From: Chitinivibrionales bacterium | GTDB taxonomy: Bacteria > Fibrobacterota > Chitinivibrionia > Chitinivibrionales > FEN-1185 | Assembly (NCBI GenBank): GCA_028718065.1 | Contig: JAQUMP010000049.1 | Location: 1 to 11,997 of the forward strand | Direction of reading: 5' to 3' | DNA length: 11,997 nt | Part shown: piece by piece, positions 6,967 to 11,997 of the stretch | Position numbering within the stretch: position 1 is the first letter of the stretch | How the letters are laid out: the number at the start of each line of letters is the position of its first letter | Notes under the pieces: generated by a model | Database searches by the model: none | Seen by the model: the letters and a program-made list of their open reading frames with translations, nothing else | What the model was told of the DNA's origin: nothing | Position numbers and translations under genes: made by a program

Positions 6967-7080
6967 ATCTGCCTGGGCTTGCAAATAAAATCCCTTCTGT
7001 CATGTTGCCATTTCTTATTTTTCTCTTATTCCCCTAAATCCATAAAAGATCGTAAATTTAAATTTGAAAGTGCTTAAAGT

Positions 7081-10000
7081 ATGAAGCAAAAAAAGGTAAT
7101 TATCTCAGCGGTTTTGGCGGTCTGTTTTTTAAGCGGATTGGTGCTTTTATGCACTCCTCTCCAAAATCCCTTTACCGATCCCAATAATATTCGGATAGAA
7201 ATACTTTCGAGCACTCTTAGCCCGGGCGATTCCGTCGTTCATACCACCGTCGATTCCGTCATTAACTTTAAAGCCAATATCAATCTGCTCGATCAACAAA
7301 TCGTTCAAAAAGTTGTGATTACATTCGGTGACGGCGCCGACACCACCATTTTAACCCAATCGGCAACCAACGATACGCTCTCTTTTTTGCATGCTTATTC
7401 CACGGCAGATACCTTTACACTTACGGCAACCGCCGTTAGCGGCGACCATCAGAAAACCGGGCACATAACCGTGGTAGTAAAACCGGCTGCCCTTAAATTA
7501 TTTGCCGTAAGTTACAGCGGCAACGGCAGTACCTCCGGCGTAGCCCCGACCGATTCAAACCATTACCCCAAGAGTGCAACTGTAACCGTTAAGGGTAATA
7601 CCGGCGCCTTAGCCCAAACTGGTCATGCTTTTAGCGGATGGAGCCGATTAGCCAACGGAGGCGGAAAATCATATCTGGCGGCGGACACATTAATCATGGA
7701 TTCAGTCGCGCTAATTCTCTATGCCAAATGGACCATAGATACTTTTAAAGTTAGTTTTAACAGCAATGGCGGCAGTGCCGTAGATAGCCAGATGGTCACC
7801 TACAATGCCGTGGCCAAGGAACCTGCCATTGTGCCGACCAAGGCGAGCAATGTATTTGCCGGCTGGTATATAAATGCAGCTTTAACCGCTCTTTTTGATT
7901 TTACCACGCCCATCATGGCCGATAGAACGCTCTATGCCAGATGGACGGCTGGTTTTAACGTGCTTTACAACGGCAACAACAGCACCGGCGGCAAAGCGCC
8001 TGCCGACAGCACCCTGTACACCAACGGGCAAACGGTTACGGTGCAAAACAATAGCGGGCTGCTCGTGCGTGCCGGTTACACTTTTGCAGGCTGGAACACG
8101 GCCGCGGACGGCAGCGGAACTTCATATAATGCAACGAATACGTTTACAATAGGAACTGCAAGCGTTACTTTATTTGCCACGTGGACGCCAAATACGTATA
8201 CCATTACCTTCGACGACCAAAGCGCCACCGTTGCGGTAAATCCTGCTACCAAAACCGTGATTGTACCGGCGACAACGGTTGTTACCTTGCCCACCGCGCC
8301 CACCAAAACGGGCTTTACTTTTGGTGGTTGGTTTACGGCAATTAACGGCGGTGGGAAGGCCTTTGCCGCGGATTCCGTGGTAACGGCAAGCGATACGGTT
8401 TATGCGCGCTGGATTCCGCCGAACAGCTTTTTGGTCACCTTTAACGACCAAGCGGCCACCACGCCGGTAAATCCTACCAGTAAATTAGTAACGAGCCCGG
8501 CCACAACCATTGACGCCCTGCCCACGGCACCGGCTAAAACCGGCTATACTTTCGGCGGATGGTTTACGGCCGCGAGCGGCGGCGGGACTGCCTTTACAGC
8601 CACTACTCCCGTAACTGCAAACGATACCATTTACGCCAAATGGACCCAGGACACTTACACCGTTACCTTCGACGCCCAAGGCGCGACTAATCCGGCGACC
8701 ATTACCGGAGTCACTTATGGCGCAACGGTTACCTTGCCCACTGTACCGGCTAAAACCGGCTTTACTTTTGGCGGGTGGTTTACCGCCGTGAGCGGCGGCG
8801 GCACGCAGTTTCTGACAACTACACCCGTAAATGCAAGCCTTACGGTTTACGCGCAATGTATTCAAAACATTCCCAATACCTATTCCGTTACCTTCGACGC
8901 CCAGGGCGCCGCCAATCCTACGCCCATAACCGGCGTAGCGTCCGGCGCAACGGTCACGTTGCCCACGGCTCCCGCCAAAACGGGCTATACTTTCGGCGGC
9001 TGGTGGACGGCTGCAAGCGGCGGCGGAACTGCCTTTACAGCTACGACACCGGTAATCGCAACTATTACGGTTTATGCGCAATGGACGGCGATTACCTACA
9101 CGATAACCTTCGACGATCAGGGCGCAACAACACCGGTAAACCCAACAACCAAAACCGTAACCGCCCCGGCCACAACCGTTGTTTCGCTGCCTGCCGCGCC
9201 GGCTAAAACAGGCTATACTTTCGGCAACTGGTTTACGGCCGTGAACGGCGGCGGGAATGCTTTTACGGCAACCACTACCGTAAATGCAAGTATTTCGGTT
9301 TATGCCAAGTGGACTATTAATACTTACATTGTAAAGTTTAACAGCAACGGAGGAAGCGCCATAGATAGCCAAATAATAAATTACAATTCTTCGGCAACCG
9401 AACCGGCCGTCCCGCCAACCTTGGCCGGAAATATATTCGCCGGTTGGTATTCAAACGCGGCGCTTACCGCACTTTTTGATTTTGCAACGCCGATTACCGC
9501 CGCAAGAACACTCTATGCCAAATGGACGCCGGTTTACAGAGTGGTTTACAATGGGAATAACAGCACCGGGGGAACAGTCCCGTCCGATGGAAATACCTAT
9601 ACAAACGGCCAGTCGGTTACGGTGCTTGGTAATACAGGAAATTTAACGCGACCCAATTATGCTTTTAGAAACTGGAACACGGCCGCGGGCGGAGGCGGTA
9701 CCACGTATATTGGTGGAAACACATTTACAATGGGATCTATTAACGATACGCTGTATGCCCAATGGAGGCCTACCTATACCGTAACGTTTAATGGGCAAGG
9801 CGGAACGACGCCGACAGCCATTGCCGGAATTGATTCCGGTGCGTTAGCAGGAACTCTGCCGACCTCAACCTTAAGAAGCTACACCTTTACCGGATGGCTT
9901 ACGCCCTCGAATGGAGCTTTCTTAGCAAGTACCCCGGTAACGGCAAATATAACGGTGCATGCAAATTGGGCCGTTATGGATACCGATGGAAATGTTTATA

Positions 10001-10614
10001 CCACCGTTACAATCGGGAACCAGGTCTGGATGGTCGAAAATTTAAGGACAACTAAATATAATGATGGCACACCGATACTTTTAGTGCCGGATAACGGCGC
10101 ATGGTTGTCTCACCCCACTTCGCCGGCATATTGCTATTACAACAACACAACCAATACGGATTCAATAAAAAAATTCGGGGCACTATATAACGGGCCTGCG
10201 GTAAATACTACTAAGTTGGCGCCTGCGGGCTGGCATGTGCCGGATACGACCGAGTGGAACACCCTCCAGAATTATTTAATTGCCAACGGATATAATTATG
10301 ACGGATCGACAACGGGCAATAAAATCGCAAAAGCCTTGGCGGCGAAAACGGATTGGGATACAATCTCAAATCCTGGCGCCATCGGCAATGATTTGAAAAA
10401 AAACAATAGCAGCGGATTCAGCGCCCTCCCAGGCGGAATGAATGACGGACATTCCTTTGGTGTGGGAGACTACGGGTTTTGGTGGAGCGCTACGGCATAT
10501 GGCGGACCCAACGGGTCTTATTATATTGGTCTTTACCATAGTTTAAGTTCTACGTATATTAATGCAGATGGTAACTACAGGGGTATGTCGGTCCGGCTGA
10601 TCAGGGATTATTGA
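7081..10614 (+). CDS. Large surface protein: PKD-like, 11 InlB B-repeats, FISUMP domain
   Basis: This 1177-residue exported protein has no recognised enzyme domain. A hydrophobic signal region spans residues 6-24. Cys24 could be lipidated, but the VLLC context is a poor lipobox. Residues about 38-135 resemble a PKD/Ig-like fold (VVITFGDGADT, LHAYSTADTFTLTATA). Residues about 140-963 hold eleven InlB B-type (Listeria-Bacteroides) repeats of 65-80 residues, each with the GYTFGGWFTA-like core and YAKW-like end. Residues about 967-1177 are a FISUMP domain (GNVYTTVTIGNQVWMVENL, APAGWHVPDTTEW, GFSALPGGM, FWWSATAYGG, SVRLIRDY). Such proteins are usually cell-surface stalks carrying a terminal recognition domain. 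It ends with FISUMP and has no sorting domain like that of the neighbouring gene. No strong ribosome site precedes the ATG, unlike the genes upstream; the start is chosen because the signal peptide follows it. Confidence 0.88.
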   Translation: MKQKKVIISAVLAVCFLSGLVLLCTPLQNPFTDPNNIRIEILSSTLSPGDSVVHTTVDSVINFKANINLLDQQIVQKVVITFGDGADTTILTQSATNDTLSFLHAYSTADTFTLTATAVSGDHQKTGHITVVVKPAALKLFAVSYSGNGSTSGVAPTDSNHYPKSATVTVKGNTGALAQTGHAFSGWSRLANGGGKSYLAADTLIMDSVALILYAKWTIDTFKVSFNSNGGSAVDSQMVTYNAVAKEPAIVPTKASNVFAGWYINAALTALFDFTTPIMADRTLYARWTAGFNVLYNGNNSTGGKAPADSTLYTNGQTVTVQNNSGLLVRAGYTFAGWNTAADGSGTSYNATNTFTIGTASVTLFATWTPNTYTITFDDQSATVAVNPATKTVIVPATTVVTLPTAPTKTGFTFGGWFTAINGGGKAFAADSVVTASDTVYARWIPPNSFLVTFNDQAATTPVNPTSKLVTSPATTIDALPTAPAKTGYTFGGWFTAASGGGTAFTATTPVTANDTIYAKWTQDTYTVTFDAQGATNPATITGVTYGATVTLPTVPAKTGFTFGGWFTAVSGGGTQFLTTTPVNASLTVYAQCIQNIPNTYSVTFDAQGAANPTPITGVASGATVTLPTAPAKTGYTFGGWWTAASGGGTAFTATTPVIATITVYAQWTAITYTITFDDQGATTPVNPTTKTVTAPATTVVSLPAAPAKTGYTFGNWFTAVNGGGNAFTATTTVNASISVYAKWTINTYIVKFNSNGGSAIDSQIINYNSSATEPAVPPTLAGNIFAGWYSNAALTALFDFATPITAARTLYAKWTPVYRVVYNGNNSTGGTVPSDGNTYTNGQSVTVLGNTGNLTRPNYAFRNWNTAAGGGGTTYIGGNTFTMGSINDTLYAQWRPTYTVTFNGQGGTTPTAIAGIDSGALAGTLPTSTLRSYTFTGWLTPSNGAFLASTPVTANITVHANWAVMDTDGNVYTTVTIGNQVWMVENLRTTKYNDGTPILLVPDNGAWLSHPTSPAYCYYNNTTNTDSIKKFGALYNGPAVNTTKLAPAGWHVPDTTEWNTLQNYLIANGYNYDGSTTGNKIAKALAAKTDWDTISNPGAIGNDLKKNNSSGFSALPGGMNDGHSFGVGDYGFWWSATAYGGPNGSYYIGLYHSLSSTYINADGNYRGMSVRLIRDY
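7498..9969 (+). repeat. Array of eleven InlB B-type protein repeats
   Basis: The repeats begin near residues 140, 222, 292, 373, 450, 526, 601, 673, 749, 819 and 899 of the encoded protein. They fall into sub-types. Repeats 2 and 9 share FNSNGGSA.DSQ and NAALTALFDF. Repeats 3 and 10 share YNGNNSTGG, YTNGQ.VTV and WNTAA, and repeat 1 is related to them. Repeats 4, 5 and 8 share FNDQ/FDDQ..T.PVNP. Repeats 6 and 7 share FDAQGA.NP. Repeat 6 has Cys in place of the nearly invariant final Trp (VYAQCIQN). The sub-types are also visible as DNA similarity, consistent with expansion by internal duplication. Confidence 0.85.
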
Positions 10615-10682
10615 AGAAAAGAACAATTCCGCATGTCATTTCCAAAATAATCTTTTCATCGTTTGCGCAGAGGAGCGGCAGC

Positions 10683-11015
10683 ATGTATTCATCCGAAGAT
10701 TTTGACGAAATCATTAGAATATTCAAGAAATACATACCCGATCTTAAGGCATTATATCTGTTTGGAAGTTACGCAACCGGCACTGCAACCGAAAAAAGCG
10801 ATGCGGACATAGCCGTCATAGTCGGAAAAAAGCCTGATTGGGAAGAGCGACATAAATTACTCAACAACCTTTGGAACGAGCTGGGCGAGAAACGATACTT
10901 GGTGGATATAATTATTAAACAAGAAACCGATTTTGAAAAAGACAGGGATTTAACGGTAACATTGTCACATACTATCGTCCATGAAGGAAAAGTTTTATGG
11001 AAAAAAGCCGCTTGA
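10683..11015 (+). CDS. MNT-type nucleotidyltransferase antitoxin (MntA-like)
   Basis: This 110-residue protein is a minimal nucleotidyltransferase of the DNA polymerase beta fold. The motif GSYATGTATEKSDADIAV (near residues 27-44) is an exact GS-x10-DxD signature, with the two Asp residues as metal ligands. A third acidic residue is likely the Asp of YLVDIII. In MNT-HEPN toxin-antitoxin pairs, such proteins neutralise the HEPN RNase partner, in studied cases by AMP transfer. The ATG at 10683 is chosen because AGAGGAG (10669-10675) lies 7 bases upstream and the family fold begins there. An in-frame TTG at 10611 would overlap the previous stop codon. It overlaps the start of a HEPN-like frame by 19 bases, the usual arrangement, but that partner is truncated. 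Antitoxin identity is inferred from motif and position. Confidence 0.82.
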   Translation: MYSSEDFDEIIRIFKKYIPDLKALYLFGSYATGTATEKSDADIAVIVGKKPDWEERHKLLNNLWNELGEKRYLVDIIIKQETDFEKDRDLTVTLSHTIVHEGKVLWKKAA

Positions 11016-11107
11016 TCGATATCGTTCGTCAATGGACTATCAAAGCCGATCATGATTTGGAAATTGTGCGCATACCTTTGCCGATGCGGCAGCGACCCTC
11101 GGCATAA
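10997..11107 (+). pseudogene. Truncated HEPN toxin gene (HepT-like)
   Basis: The frame starts at an ATG overlapping the antitoxin gene by 19 bases and reads MEKSRLIDIVRQWTIKADHD then LEIVR, a typical HEPN first helix (W..KA..DL). After about codon 24 the sequence no longer looks like HEPN (RIPLPMRQRPSA) and stops at TAA 11105-11107. A full HEPN toxin has about 110-140 residues, and its catalytic R-x4-6-H motif lies in the missing part. The remnant should be inactive as an RNase, leaving the antitoxin an orphan. From about 11065 another frame carries a different gene. Confidence 0.7.
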
Positions 11108-11604
11108 AAAATGAGATTATCGGGCAGAGTTCCGGCAATACCCGCGTTCAGGAATGGATTATTCCCTGGGGCCAGGTCGGTTTTCCGGGTCTGGCATCGG
11201 TGCCGAGCCTGGGCACAATGACGGCCATCAATTTCGGGTATAACGATGTCGACGTGGGCATGACGAGCGGCGTAAAAGCTTTACGCGTAGGGAAAAACGG
11301 CGATCCCGGCGGTTCCTGCCTCGGGGCATGCGATCCTAACCATCCCAACTGGCAGAACATCCAGTATGGCCCCACGCTGGAGACCGCCACCTCCGGTTGC
11401 ACCTGGGCCATGGATGGCGTTATCAACAAAATGTCCCGCAGCTCTCTGCAAAACTCTCAAGTTGTCAAGAGTGAATATTTTTCGCTGAACGGCAAACGCC
11501 TCGATGTTAAAAACGGCGTTCTGGGTGTGGCGCGGAATACGATCGTTATTAATCGCACGGTAAATGCAAACGGTGTCGTGCATTCCGCACTTGTCGTAAA
11601 ATAG
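11065..11604 (+). pseudogene. 3' fragment of a CBM9-like secreted protein with sorting domain
   Basis: An open frame running from the HEPN junction to TAA at 11602-11604 lacks a convincing start; the first in-frame candidates are GTG 11200 and ATG 11218, inside the domain. Before these it already reads like the middle of a carbohydrate-binding family 9-like domain: ADAAATLGIKNEIIG, VQEWIIPWGQVGFPG, TAINFGYNDVDVGMT. Then come WQNIQYGPTLE and a C-terminal sorting-type domain (VVKSEYFSLNGKRLDV, TIVINRTVNANGVVHS). The pattern .IPW...G. followed by a D.D segment is characteristic of CBM9-like modules that bind sugar chain ends. The gene is headless: its signal peptide and any catalytic domain are absent. 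No ribosome site lies near the possible internal starts. Confidence 0.68.
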
Positions 11605-11621
11605 TCGCGGAATGTGCCCGG

Positions 11622-11657
11622 CGAGGAGCGTCCCTTCTTACGCTCCTCGTTTTTTTT
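11622..11657 (+). terminator. Strong intrinsic terminator
   Basis: A perfect 10-bp stem CGAGGAGCGT (11622-11631) and ACGCTCCTCG (11640-11649), with an 8-base loop, is followed directly by eight T residues (11650-11657). It starts 17 bases after the stop of the CBM9-like fragment, so that fragment retains its native 3' end. Confidence 0.93.
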
Positions 11658-11732
11658 ATACTTGTTTTGGATGCGATTGTTTAATAAACTTAAGAGAAAC
11701 GATTGTGGCGGGAATTTTCGCGAGGGGTAACC

Positions 11733-11997
11733 ATGTCAAAATTATCAAATAATAGAACTCGCTGCACTGCCGTATTGTTTAAATTAAACGCTTTAATTTT
11801 TCTTATTATTGCGGCAATGGTCGTCACGGCGCAAACACCCCCCTATGGCGTAAGCGCCATGCTGCGGCTCGATAGCCTTCCATATCTGTCGTCGATCATC
11901 TCCGCCGGACAGCAATCAAGTTATGACCGCTCCGGCGGCAACGATGATTCAAAGCACTTCCTTTACGCCGGAGGTGGAGAAAACGTCATGCTCGACC
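11733..11997 (+). CDS. Secreted DUF2961/GH172-type glycoside hydrolase, 5' end only
   Basis: The gene runs off the window after about 88 codons. An ATG at 11733 with GAGGGG at 11722-11727 opens MSKLSNNRTRCTAVLFKLNA then LIFLIIAAMVVTAQ, a signal peptide with a long basic n-region. The mature part reads LRLDSLPYLSSIIS, SSYDRSGGNDDSKHFLY and AGGGENVMLD. This matches the typical N-terminus of DUF2961 proteins (SSYDR.GGN.D followed by a .VL.D. strand), now CAZy family GH172. Known activities in that family include difructose dianhydride I synthase/hydrolase and exo-D-arabinofuranosidase. The catalytic residues lie beyond the window. Family assignment is from the N-terminal motif only, and the substrate is unknown. 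Confidence 0.68.
   Translation, partial: MSKLSNNRTRCTAVLFKLNALIFLIIAAMVVTAQTPPYGVSAMLRLDSLPYLSSIISAGQQSSYDRSGGNDDSKHFLYAGGGENVMLD

Noticed and set aside
8485..9372. A 295-residue open frame on the minus strand
   Set aside because: It is antisense to the InlB repeat array, and its Gly/Arg/Ser/Cys-rich, periodically repeating composition simply mirrors the coding repeats. It has no recognisable domain.
10611..10682. TTG at 10611 as the antitoxin start
   Set aside because: It overlaps the stop codon of the previous gene and adds 24 unconserved residues. ATG 10683 has AGAGGAG at proper spacing.

Overview
The window looks like one end of an assembled contig from an anaerobic, polysaccharide-degrading bacterium of the Fibrobacterota or a close relative in the FCB group. 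Three things point that way. One gene ends in a domain resembling the Fibrobacter succinogenes major paralogous (FISUMP) domain. Several secreted proteins end in C-terminal domains of the type IX secretion (Por) sorting type. The secreted proteins also carry DUF2341, LamG-like, InlB B-repeat and CBM9-like modules. The assignment rests on protein features read by eye, with no database search. Bases 1-15 match the end of an Illumina paired-end adapter, so position 1 is probably a contig end and not native DNA.

Left part (about 16-4449, minus strand): a probable pentose operon transcribed leftwards. Its order is a LacI-type sugar-sensor domain lacking a DNA-binding domain, an AraB-type ribulokinase, and a sugar isomerase of the L-fucose/D-arabinose isomerase family. 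A promoter-like pair of hexamers and a 15-bp operator-like palindrome lie at the head of the operon. The isomerase is followed by a 28-bp perfect palindrome next to the contig end. The pathway would be aldopentose to ketopentose to ribulose 5-phosphate. The pairing could fit D-arabinose as well as L-arabinose.

Middle part (4561-6965, plus strand): two related secreted-protein genes. The first is a wreck, with a signal peptide joined out of frame to the 3' end of a LamG plus sorting-domain gene. The second is an intact 466-residue DUF2341-LamG-sorting-domain protein. Their 3' ends are about 87% identical at the DNA level. Between them lie a hairpin terminator and a compact G/C-run nested inverted repeat.

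Right part (7081-11997, plus strand): a 1177-residue surface protein has a PKD-like N-terminal region, eleven InlB B-type (Listeria-Bacteroides) repeats and a FISUMP domain. It is followed by an MNT nucleotidyltransferase antitoxin gene whose HEPN partner is cut off after about 24 codons and runs into the headless 3' end of a CBM9-like secreted protein. A strong intrinsic terminator follows. The window ends inside the 5' end of a secreted DUF2961/GH172-type glycoside hydrolase.

Taken together this is a sugar-harvesting neighbourhood: secreted glycan-binding and glycan-cleaving proteins beside intracellular pentose catabolism. Several genes have lost a large piece (regulator, first LamG gene, HEPN gene, CBM9 gene), which suggests either real deletion or assembly collapse between repeated paralogues. 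No RNA gene, CRISPR array or transposase was seen.
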